Both the position numbers and the translations under genes were made by a program. DNA of 64,000 nt from Dysgonomonas sp. UBA7710 (GTDB lineage Bacteria > Bacteroidota > Bacteroidia > Bacteroidales > Dysgonomonadaceae): positions 112,411 to 176,410 of the forward strand of contig NZ_DLFW01000045.1 of assembly GCF_002482385.1 (NCBI RefSeq), written 5' to 3'. The notes beneath the pieces were generated by a model. That model was not told the origin of the DNA, did not search any database, and was given only the letters and a program-made list of their open reading frames with translations. The stretch's first letter is position 1, and every line of letters starts with the position of its first letter. Shown here in pieces: positions 36,786 through 45,170 of this stretch.

Positions 36786-37940
36786 ATGAAAAGAAAATTA
36801 TACCTCTTGTTACCATTCTTCTTTATATATGCATCATGTATCGGGAATGCCAATAAAATAAATGAGAGTACCTCGGACAATATAATGACTGAAACGGAAG
36901 TAGTAGAATTAATAAAGAAAGTGAACAGCCACTGGCAGTCTACTCACCCCGGGCACGAAAATTCCTTTTGGCACAGGGCTGCATACCATACAGGAAATAT
37001 GGTTGCCTATGAAGTCACCGGCATAGAAGAATATAAGGCATATTCAGAAGCATGGTCGGAAATAAATGAATGGAAGGGTGCAAAATCCGATAATAAACCG
37101 GAATGGAAATACTCTTACGGAGAAACAGATGAGTATGTGCTGTTCGGAGACTTTCAGACCTGTTTTCAGGTGTACATAGACTTATACAATCTCGATGAAG
37201 GGAAAGACGAAACGAAAATAGCCCGCGCTAAAGAAGTAATGAAATATCAGATGTCTACCCCTCATGTAGATTACTGGTGGTGGGCCGACGGATTGTATAT
37301 GGTGATGCCTGTGATGACACGGCTGTATAAGATTACGGGAGACCGGCAATATCTGGATAAGTTATACGAGTATTTTGCCTATGCCCGTGACTTAATGTAT
37401 GATAAAGAAAGCAGCTTGTTTTACCGCGATGCTAAATATATCTATCCAAAGCATAAGACAAACAAAGGGCTGAAGGACTTTTGGGCCAGGGGCAACGGAT
37501 GGGTTTTCGCCGCTATCCCCAGAGTGCTGGCAGATTTACCGGAGGACAATCCGCACAGATCTGAATATATACAAATCTATCAAGATATGGCGAAGGCTAT
37601 AGCTGACTGTCAGCAGGAAGAAGGCTTCTGGAGCCGTAGCATGCTCGATCTGGAACAGGCGCCGGGTGCAGAAACCAGTGGGACGGCATTTTTTGCTTAT
37701 GGTTTTCTATGGGGAGTGAATAATAACATATTGGATAAGGATACTTATAAACCGGTAATTGACAAGAGCTGGAAGTATCTGACAGAAACAGCTTTGCAAC
37801 CTGATGGCTCGATAGGATATGTGCAGCCGATAGGTGAAAGAGCCGATCAGCATAAAAATGTTGGACCGGACACAACTGCCGATTTCGGAGTGGGTGCTTT
37901 TCTTCTGGCAGCTACAGAAATGGCCAAGTACTTAAAATAA
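36786..37940 (+). CDS. GH105 unsaturated glycuronyl hydrolase lipoprotein
   Basis: A 384-residue protein with a lipoprotein signal (YASC near residue 18). The (alpha/alpha)6 barrel has FWHRAAYHTGNM near the N-terminus, the catalytic Asp168 in WWWADGLYM, and FWARGNGWVFAAIPRVL, all typical of GH105 (YteR/RhiN type) enzymes that hydrolyse unsaturated uronic acids left by lyases. The product would enter the kduI/kduD branch of the hexuronate operon. It is followed at 11 bp by the DUF2264 gene. Confidence 0.9.
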   Translation: MKRKLYLLLPFFFIYASCIGNANKINESTSDNIMTETEVVELIKKVNSHWQSTHPGHENSFWHRAAYHTGNMVAYEVTGIEEYKAYSEAWSEINEWKGAKSDNKPEWKYSYGETDEYVLFGDFQTCFQVYIDLYNLDEGKDETKIARAKEVMKYQMSTPHVDYWWWADGLYMVMPVMTRLYKITGDRQYLDKLYEYFAYARDLMYDKESSLFYRDAKYIYPKHKTNKGLKDFWARGNGWVFAAIPRVLADLPEDNPHRSEYIQIYQDMAKAIADCQQEEGFWSRSMLDLEQAPGAETSGTAFFAYGFLWGVNNNILDKDTYKPVIDKSWKYLTETALQPDGSIGYVQPIGERADQHKNVGPDTTADFGVGAFLLAATEMAKYLK

Positions 37941-37951
37941 ATTTTATACTT

Positions 37952-39208
37952 ATGAAAAACAAATTATATACACTACTGACACTTACAGTTCTCCTTTCTT
38001 TACCATCATATGCAAATATGAATAAGAAAGACGAAGAACCAAATGATCGTACTTACTGGACAAATCTGCTTTACAAAATAGCCTCACCTGTCCTTAGCAA
38101 TATGAGCAAGGGTGAGTTGTCCAAGAATATGGAACTGGAATTAAGCCCGACATGGGATGGACGTGACAAACGTGTTTCATACATGGAATGCTTTGGCCGT
38201 CTGATGTCCGGATTGGCACCATGGCTTAGTTTACCGGATGATGATACTGCCGAAGGTAAACAACGGAAACAGTTACGGGAATGGGCTCTCAAAAGTTATG
38301 TGCAGGCTGTTGATCCTGCCAGCCCCGATTATTTGTTGTGGCGGAACGAGGGGCAGCCATTGGTAGATGCCGCTTATATAGCTTCCAGTTTCCTGCGTGC
38401 GCCTAAGCAATTATGGGAACCGTTGGATGACTTGACGAAGAAAAGATATATTGAGGAATTTCAGCAATTGCGCCGTATCGATCCTCCATATACAAACTGG
38501 CTTTTGTTTTCGGCAATGGTGGAGTCATTTTTGCTCTCTGTAGATGCGCAATGCGATATGTACCGTATTCACAGCGCTATTCGAAAGATTGAGGAATGGT
38601 ATGTGGGAGATGGCTGGTATTCGGATGGCTCACACTTTGCATTCGACTATTATAACAGTTTTGTTATTCAGCCTATGTATGTGCAGGTATTGGAAGTACT
38701 TGTTGACCGGCAGATCAGGTTGCGCGACAAGAATCTGGCTGTAGTGCAAAAGAATCTTGACACAGCAAAAAAACGTATGCAACGCTTTGGTATCATACTT
38801 GAACGTTTCATCTCGCCTGAGGCTACATTCCCTGTATTTGGACGTTCTATGACTTACCGTATGGGCGCGTTTCAACCACTGGCCTTATTATCGTGGAAAG
38901 AATATTTACCGGAAGAGTTGCCGGAGGGGCAAGTGCGTAATGCGTTAACATGTGTTATGAAGCGTATGTTCTCTATGGAGGGAAACTTTAATAAGGGCGG
39001 CTTTTTGCAATTGGGATTTGCGGGACATCAACCCGATTTGGCCGATTGGTACACAAATAATGGAAGCTTATATCTGACGGCTGAAGTATTTCTTCCTTTA
39101 GGTTTACCTGCCAGCCATTCTTTCTGGACTTCCCCTGCTCAGGACTGGACAGAAAAGAAAGCCTGGAGCGGGCAATCATTTCCTAAAGACCATGCAATAA
39201 GGGATTAA
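37952..39208 (+). CDS. Secreted DUF2264 protein (possible GH154 beta-glucuronidase)
   Basis: A 418-residue protein with a signal peptide (about residues 1-22, ending SYAN). DUF2264 segments include RVSYMECFGRLMSGLAPWL, LVDAAYIASSFLRAP, TNWLLFSAMVESFLL and WYVGDGWYSDGSHFAFDYYNSFVIQPM, an (alpha/alpha)-barrel pattern. From memory CAZy placed glucuronidases with this domain in GH154, reported in relation to arabinogalactan breakdown. If so, it would release glucuronic acid. It lacks the extra C-terminal domain seen in some longer family members. Cotranscribed with the GH105 gene. Confidence 0.75.
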   Translation: MKNKLYTLLTLTVLLSLPSYANMNKKDEEPNDRTYWTNLLYKIASPVLSNMSKGELSKNMELELSPTWDGRDKRVSYMECFGRLMSGLAPWLSLPDDDTAEGKQRKQLREWALKSYVQAVDPASPDYLLWRNEGQPLVDAAYIASSFLRAPKQLWEPLDDLTKKRYIEEFQQLRRIDPPYTNWLLFSAMVESFLLSVDAQCDMYRIHSAIRKIEEWYVGDGWYSDGSHFAFDYYNSFVIQPMYVQVLEVLVDRQIRLRDKNLAVVQKNLDTAKKRMQRFGIILERFISPEATFPVFGRSMTYRMGAFQPLALLSWKEYLPEELPEGQVRNALTCVMKRMFSMEGNFNKGGFLQLGFAGHQPDLADWYTNNGSLYLTAEVFLPLGLPASHSFWTSPAQDWTEKKAWSGQSFPKDHAIRD

Positions 39209-39526
39209 AATGTGGAAAAGAATCAAATTTCATCCTTTTTGAATGAAATTACCCTTATAGAAACCTTTATTAATTATCAATTTTGCTATTGCTTACTTAA
39301 CTATTATCTAGATCACCATGGGAAAAATAATTCACAACAAAAGTCCTGTCTGATTAAAACCGGATGAATTGCGATACCTCTGTTTAGAATCCAGAAAATA
39401 CCATAAATTAATTAATACTCTTTATGTAAAACACAATTTTGATTTTATGTATTATAAAACAAAAAATATAACAACAAATTATTCCATTTTTTCTTCTGAA
39501 AATTTGGATATTAGCCGTGTTTTGCT

Positions 39527-39547
39527 AGAGAGAGAGAGAGAGAGAGA
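39527..39547. repeat. (AG)10.5 dinucleotide tract upstream of susC
   Basis: Twenty-one uninterrupted bases of alternating A and G, 229 bp before the SusC start codon. Tracts of this type change length by slippage. A (TC)n tract is located at about the same distance from the surface-protein gene at the window end. Confidence 0.9.
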
Positions 39548-39623
39548 ATATAATAAAAATAAACGAATTTATATCCGGAGATACAATTCTTCTCGGGATT
39601 ATTACACCTTATTATATTATTCG

Positions 39624-39681
39624 ATACAGGAAACTCTTATTCCGGATAGGGAAAAATATCCGGGATAAGAGTTTCCTGTAT
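39624..39681 (+). terminator. 25-bp hairpin in the susC leader
   Basis: Arm 39624-39648 (ATACAGGAAACTC...GGATA) is complementary to 39657-39681 with a single G-T pair; the loop is 8 nt (GGGAAAAA). No T run follows. It ends 95 bp before susC. It may terminate read-through from the DUF2264 gene, protect the susC mRNA or be part of a regulatory RNA. Confidence 0.75.
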
Positions 39682-39776
39682 TTGTATTTAAGCATACAGG
39701 GCTCATAATGAATTCTATATCACGTAAATCGTAAGCAAAAAAACTAACCTATTACTTATTTAATTACTTAATTACT

Positions 39777-42700
39777 ATGGGAAAATATACTTATTTAAAA
39801 AAGCAAAGTGAGGTATGCGGAAAGGCAGTACCAAAATCTTTCTTCTCATTTTTCTTATTGTTTGTATTCACAACCTTTTCGTCGGGTATATTTGCGCAAG
39901 GCAGAACGGTGCAAGGTACGGTTTCTGATGCAAATACCGGTGAAGCCCTTATCGGTGTATCCGTTGTAGTGAAAGGTACAACTGTAGGTACTGTAACTGA
40001 TATCGATGGAAAATTCTCATTGTCGGCAGCGGCTAATTCTACACTTGTAATATCTTATGTAGGATATATCAAACAGGAAGTAAAAGTTGAAAATCAAACG
40101 AATTTTCTAATAAAGCTGGAAGAAGATTCCAGGATGTTGGATGAGGTCGTAGTTATCGGTTACGGCACAATGCGTAAGAAAGACCTGACAGGATCTATAG
40201 TACAGGTTCGTCCTGACAGGTTAGCGAACGAAAATCCAAAGACAGTTCAGGACATTCTTCGTGGAACGCCCGGTTTATCAGTCGGATATAGCGCAGATGC
40301 CAAAGGGGGAGGTTCTATGCAGATACGCGGTCAGCGCTCGGTTAGTACAGGAGGAGGACACAACGATCCGTTGATTATCCTTGATGGAATGATGTTCTAT
40401 GGTGAATTGTCGGAAATCAACCCCGATGATATAGGGCAGATTGATGTATTGAAAGATGCTTCAGCCGCTTCCGTTTATGGAGCAAGAGCGGCGAGTGGAG
40501 TTATTATCATCACTACCAAAAAAGGGCAGATGGGCAAGCCGGTAGTAAACGTAAGTGCGAACTTCGGTGTCACTACAAAAAGCGATTACCGGAAAGTTTT
40601 CAGCCCCGATGGCTATATGCAATATCGTGAAGACTGGTACAAAACGGGTACTTACGGAGTAAACTCCGAAACAGGTAAATATGAAGCCTATCAGTCAGGT
40701 ACTACTAAAGGTAAATACGGTTATTATGACAATCCAAATAATTTATCCCAATACGGAGTTTCGCTTGATACCTGGCGGGGATATACCACCAATGCAACGG
40801 GCGAATCCGATGCCAGTATATATGGAAGGCGTTTAAACCTGAGTGATATTGTGCTTCAGAACTATATCGATGGTAATTCTTTCGACTGGTACGACCATAC
40901 TTTCCGTACAGGTATCAATCAGGATTATAATGCCAGCGTATCGGGAGCCAGCGACCGGATGAACTATTATATGTCTCTTGGTTACCTTAAAAATGAGGGT
41001 GCGGTTGTTGGTAATGAATATCAATCTGTCCGTGCCAATCTGAAACTTACAGGAACTGTAACCAAATGGCTTGAAATAAGCGCTAATGTAAATTTCCAGG
41101 ATCGTAGTGATGGAGATATTCAGCCCGGATTAGGACATAACTACTGGGATGCCAATCAGGTGCGTCTTAGTCCGTATGCTTCCTACCGCGATAGCGATGG
41201 AAACTTAGTGTATCGTCCGATGGGCGCCAGCCAGAATTATGGATGGAACTATGATTATAACCGTCAGTATATGGATCTGGAAAAAGGCTACCAGGTGTTG
41301 AACAGTATTTTTACTGCTAAAGTGAAATTACCTTTCAATATTACTTATTCCTTTAATGCTGCTCCCCGCTATCAATATTTCTTTGACCGTTATTTCGAAT
41401 CTTCGAAACATCCGGACTGGGTAAGTACCGGCGGATTAGTGAACCGTGAGCAGGCAAAACGCTTCGACTGGTCTATAAACAATACAATCAATTGGGATTA
41501 TACTTTTGCCCAAAAACATAAAGTAAATCTTACTTTGGTGCAGGAAGCTGAAGAGCAAAGATACTGGAAAGACAGGATCGAAGCCCGTAATATCTTACCA
41601 TCAGATGCATTGGGCTTCCATAATACAAAGGACGGCGATAAAACGAAGAGTTCTTATTCGTCTGAAGATACACATTATACGGCAGATGCTCTCTTAGCTC
41701 GTTTATTCTACTCGTATGACGATAAATATATGCTGACTACTTCGGTTCGCCGTGATGGATATTCTGCATTCGGACAAAACAATCCTCATGCTACTTTCCC
41801 GTCGGTAGCACTAGCATGGTCATTTGTAAATGAAGACTTTTTCAAATGGCACCCAATGAGTACAGGAAAATTGCGTGTATCGTGGGGTAAAAACGGTAAC
41901 CGTTCGCTTGAAAATCCGTACGTGTCAATCGCGAATCTTGTGACAGACAAAAAACAAGGCTATCTCGATGCTTCCGGTAATTTGGTAAATATGAATTACC
42001 TGCGAATCGACCGTATGGCAAATCCGGGACTGCAATGGGAAAAAACAGAAGCGTGGAACTTTGGGCTGGATTATGGCTTCCTTAACGACCGCATCACAGG
42101 TAATATTGAATATTATACGATAAATACTCATGACATGATTATGAGTCAGCGCTTGCCCGGCTTTACCGGATTCTCTTCCATAGCGACTAATTTAGGGGAG
42201 GTGCAAAACCGTGGTATAGAGCTTGCTATTAATTCACTTAATATGAAGAATGACAATTTTGAATGGAGCACAACTTTTGGTTTTTCTTATAATAAGAATG
42301 AAATCAAACATCTCTATTATCAATATGAAGATGTTCTTGATGCTTCAGGAAAAGTTGTAGGAACAAAAGAAATGGACGATAAAACAAACGGTTGGTTTAT
42401 CGGGCAGGCTATCGGTACAATCTGGGATTATAAAGTAACCGGAATCTGGCAGGCGGATGAAGTTGAAGAAGCAGCCAGATACGGACAAAAACCCGGCGAT
42501 CCTAAAGTGGAAAATTCCTATACTGCCGATGATAAGGTAAATGCAGATGGCTCTATTACACCGGTGTATAATGATAACGATAAGCAATTCCTAGGAAAAA
42601 CATCTCCTCCTATTCATTGGTCAATCCGTAATGATTTTACTTTATGGAAGAACCTGAGCCTGTCATTTAGCATCTATTCTTATATGGGTCATAAATCGCT

Positions 42701-43082
42701 TGAAACATATTACTTGAATCAGGACAATGCGGGTTCGTTGATAACTAATGGATTGAATACATATGCTAAAGAATACTGGACAATAGATAATCCGACTAAT
42801 AAATATGGGCGCTTAAATGCTCAAGGGCCTACAGGTGCAGTTACTGCCGGTAGACTTCACGACCGCTCCTTTATACGTCTCGAAAATATATCGGTAGGTT
42901 ATACATTGCCTAAAGCGTGGTTGCAAAGATTTGATGTGCAAAATGTGAAAATCTTTGGTTCGGTACGTAATGTTGCCGTATGGAAAAAAGACTGGGAATA
43001 TGGTGATCCTGAAACAGGAGCCAACAACAATGGAGGTTTGGCATCCCGTATTTATTCGATTGGTTTAAACTTAACCTTCTAA
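39777..43082 (+). CDS. SusC/RagA-family TonB-dependent transporter
   Basis: An 1101-residue outer-membrane receptor. A long signal sequence (ending GIFAQ at about residue 41) leads to a carboxypeptidase-regulatory-like domain (QGTVSDANTGEALIGVSVVVKGT), the SusC signature and TonB box LDEVVVIGYGTMRKKDLTG, a plug domain (LRGTPGLSVGYS..GGSMQIRGQRS..DPLIILDGM) and a beta-barrel ending in LNLTF. It imports the oligosaccharide captured by the SusD partner encoded 13 bp downstream. Confidence 0.95.
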   Translation: MGKYTYLKKQSEVCGKAVPKSFFSFFLLFVFTTFSSGIFAQGRTVQGTVSDANTGEALIGVSVVVKGTTVGTVTDIDGKFSLSAAANSTLVISYVGYIKQEVKVENQTNFLIKLEEDSRMLDEVVVIGYGTMRKKDLTGSIVQVRPDRLANENPKTVQDILRGTPGLSVGYSADAKGGGSMQIRGQRSVSTGGGHNDPLIILDGMMFYGELSEINPDDIGQIDVLKDASAASVYGARAASGVIIITTKKGQMGKPVVNVSANFGVTTKSDYRKVFSPDGYMQYREDWYKTGTYGVNSETGKYEAYQSGTTKGKYGYYDNPNNLSQYGVSLDTWRGYTTNATGESDASIYGRRLNLSDIVLQNYIDGNSFDWYDHTFRTGINQDYNASVSGASDRMNYYMSLGYLKNEGAVVGNEYQSVRANLKLTGTVTKWLEISANVNFQDRSDGDIQPGLGHNYWDANQVRLSPYASYRDSDGNLVYRPMGASQNYGWNYDYNRQYMDLEKGYQVLNSIFTAKVKLPFNITYSFNAAPRYQYFFDRYFESSKHPDWVSTGGLVNREQAKRFDWSINNTINWDYTFAQKHKVNLTLVQEAEEQRYWKDRIEARNILPSDALGFHNTKDGDKTKSSYSSEDTHYTADALLARLFYSYDDKYMLTTSVRRDGYSAFGQNNPHATFPSVALAWSFVNEDFFKWHPMSTGKLRVSWGKNGNRSLENPYVSIANLVTDKKQGYLDASGNLVNMNYLRIDRMANPGLQWEKTEAWNFGLDYGFLNDRITGNIEYYTINTHDMIMSQRLPGFTGFSSIATNLGEVQNRGIELAINSLNMKNDNFEWSTTFGFSYNKNEIKHLYYQYEDVLDASGKVVGTKEMDDKTNGWFIGQAIGTIWDYKVTGIWQADEVEEAARYGQKPGDPKVENSYTADDKVNADGSITPVYNDNDKQFLGKTSPPIHWSIRNDFTLWKNLSLSFSIYSYMGHKSLETYYLNQDNAGSLITNGLNTYAKEYWTIDNPTNKYGRLNAQGPTGAVTAGRLHDRSFIRLENISVGYTLPKAWLQRFDVQNVKIFGSVRNVAVWKKDWEYGDPETGANNNGGLASRIYSIGLNLTF

Positions 43083-43095
43083 ATTGTAATAAAAC

Positions 43096-45099
43096 ATGAA
43101 AAAGATATATAAGAACATGAAGAACAGATTATCGGCAATAGGGCTGGTAACCGCAACGTGTAGTTCGTTATTTTTCGGCAGTTGTTCCGATAGTTTTTTG
43201 GAGCCTGATCCACTGTCATTCTACGAACCGGGGATTACATTTACTACTGAATCGGGTATGCAGGCTGTGTTGGCTCAAGCCGATCGTCACCTTCGTTCCT
43301 ACTGGACAAGTTACGAAAACAGAAATATTTCCGTGCCTATCGGCACAGAGTATCTATTTTCCGAACTATCCGTAGCAAGTAAGACTGATGATTCAGCACT
43401 GTTCTCTGATGTGGCAAACCAGATGACACCTACGAGCAATGCTGGATATGATGCGGGAGACTGGAGAAGCTACTTTTGGGATGAAACTTATAATGGTATA
43501 AAATATGCAAATACTATTACCACCTTTATCAATAATGTGGAAGGTATGGATGAGGCAACCAAAAATGCTTATCTGGGTAGAGCATATTTCCATCGTTCGT
43601 TTCGTTATCTTTCTTTAGCTTTCCAATTCGGTGATGTGCCATTGGTAACTAAAATTCTCTCAGTGCCTAAACAAAATTATCGTTCTACCAAAAAAGAGGC
43701 AATTCTGGAGATGATAACCAAAGATATGGAATTTGCCGTAGAATGGGTGCCGGACCAAAAAGATATAAAATATACAGGAATGGTAAATAAAGGTGCTTGC
43801 CGTATGTTACTTATCAAATGTTATATGGCTACAGGTCAGTTTCAGAAAGCAAAAGATCAGGCGGATATCCTGATTAACAGCTCCGGCTACTCATTGATGC
43901 AGGATAGTTTCGGATCTTTTGTAGATACTTATTCTCCTCAAACATGGAAAGTGACCCGTAATGTAATATGGGATCTGCACCGCCCTGAAAATAAACTTGC
44001 CGGTACTAACAAAGAAGTGATAATGGGTATGGTGAACCGTGGTGCGACTGCCGAGTCGATGATCGAGTTCCTTACAATGCGTATTTTCGGGCCTAGCTAT
44101 ACGAGTGGTTCAGACCTGAAGACACCTGACGGAAAACAAGCAGTACAGAATTATGCCCGTAATAATACAAATTACCGTGCTGATTATGATTATATCAGGT
44201 CTATCGGACGTGGTATTGCTACATGGCGTCTGACCTGGTTTGCTTCTAACGGAGTGTGGAAAGTAAATGGTGTAGATGATAAAGGCGATTTACGTCACAA
44301 CAGTACGGTCGGTAACTGGGGTAGAATGGACTCTATTAAGTATAACGACCCGTCATCTACATGGTTTGGTAAGAATATTATGTTCAAGCATCCGGATACA
44401 GGTGCTCTATTATGTACAGACTCCCTTCGTGTTTGGTTCGACTGGCCTCAATACAAAATTTATTTGAACGACGTGGTGGCAGAAGCTAATCAGGGTGCTA
44501 ACCAGTTTAATGGAGCTACTAATGGAGGTATTGCCGACTGGTATCTTTACCGTTTGGCGGAAGCGTACCTTCTTCGCGCCGAAGCTAAGTTTTATCTGGG
44601 AGATCCTGCAGGGGCAGCTTCAGATGTAAACGAAGTGAGGAAGAGAGCGAAATGTACGGAATTATACACTACAGTGACTATCGGTGATATTATGGACGAA
44701 CGCGCCCGTGAACTATATCTGGAAGAATGGCGCAATGTGGAACTGAAACGTGTTTCGTATTGCCTTGCCCTGAGCGGCAAGCCTGATGAATGGGGTAATA
44801 CCTATGATGTAAACACATTATATAAAGAGTCCGGTACAGACTTGAATGGTGGTAGTTACTGGTATAAGAGAGTAACACGCTATGGTATGTACAATCAGGG
44901 ACCGAGAAATGTTCGCCCGAATACATTCAATTACCAGATGGACAAATGTAACTTCTTATGGCCTATTCCGAATGCTGCGATTACAGCTAACAATAAAGGA
45001 GAGCTTAGCCAGAACTACGGTTATGATGGCTATGATGCTGCAACGCCTAAATGGGATTCATGGCAGGATGCTGTGGCTGATGAAGATAAGGTAAATTAA
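43096..45099 (+). CDS. SusD/RagB-family glycan-binding lipoprotein
   Basis: A 667-residue surface lipoprotein; the lipobox FFGSC (Cys about residue 29) is followed by SDSFLEPDPLSFYEPG. The helical TPR framework appears in AKNAYLGRAYFHRSFRYLSLAFQFGDVPL and ADWYLYRLAEAYLLRAEAKFYLGDPAGAASDVNEVRKRA, and MDERARELYLEEWRNVELKRVSY is the C-terminal RagB motif. It is longer than many SusD proteins (about 530-600). It forms the lid of the SusC transporter. No SusE/SusF-type surface binding protein follows. Confidence 0.93.
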   Translation: MKKIYKNMKNRLSAIGLVTATCSSLFFGSCSDSFLEPDPLSFYEPGITFTTESGMQAVLAQADRHLRSYWTSYENRNISVPIGTEYLFSELSVASKTDDSALFSDVANQMTPTSNAGYDAGDWRSYFWDETYNGIKYANTITTFINNVEGMDEATKNAYLGRAYFHRSFRYLSLAFQFGDVPLVTKILSVPKQNYRSTKKEAILEMITKDMEFAVEWVPDQKDIKYTGMVNKGACRMLLIKCYMATGQFQKAKDQADILINSSGYSLMQDSFGSFVDTYSPQTWKVTRNVIWDLHRPENKLAGTNKEVIMGMVNRGATAESMIEFLTMRIFGPSYTSGSDLKTPDGKQAVQNYARNNTNYRADYDYIRSIGRGIATWRLTWFASNGVWKVNGVDDKGDLRHNSTVGNWGRMDSIKYNDPSSTWFGKNIMFKHPDTGALLCTDSLRVWFDWPQYKIYLNDVVAEANQGANQFNGATNGGIADWYLYRLAEAYLLRAEAKFYLGDPAGAASDVNEVRKRAKCTELYTTVTIGDIMDERARELYLEEWRNVELKRVSYCLALSGKPDEWGNTYDVNTLYKESGTDLNGGSYWYKRVTRYGMYNQGPRNVRPNTFNYQMDKCNFLWPIPNAAITANNKGELSQNYGYDGYDAATPKWDSWQDAVADEDKVN

Positions 45100-45170
45100 G
45101 ATTCATTGTAAATAAATAGATTGCCAGGATAGGAGCTCTGAGTAAGGATCTCCTATCTTGGTGTTTTAAG

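Larger units (their letters stand above)
39209..39776. other. 568-bp leader region of the susCD operon
   Basis: A non-coding gap with two notable elements, an (AG)n tract and a 25-bp hairpin (listed separately). The rest is very AT-rich without a recognisable -33/-7 promoter, as expected if transcription depends on the HTCS. A 99-codon ORF here runs through both elements and encodes REREREREY from the AG tract; it is not considered a gene. Confidence 0.6.

Noticed and set aside
39369..39668. A 99-codon ORF upstream of susC
   Set aside because: It runs through the AG tract (encoding alternating Arg-Glu) and the 25-bp hairpin, has no domain or signal and no promoter; it is leader DNA.
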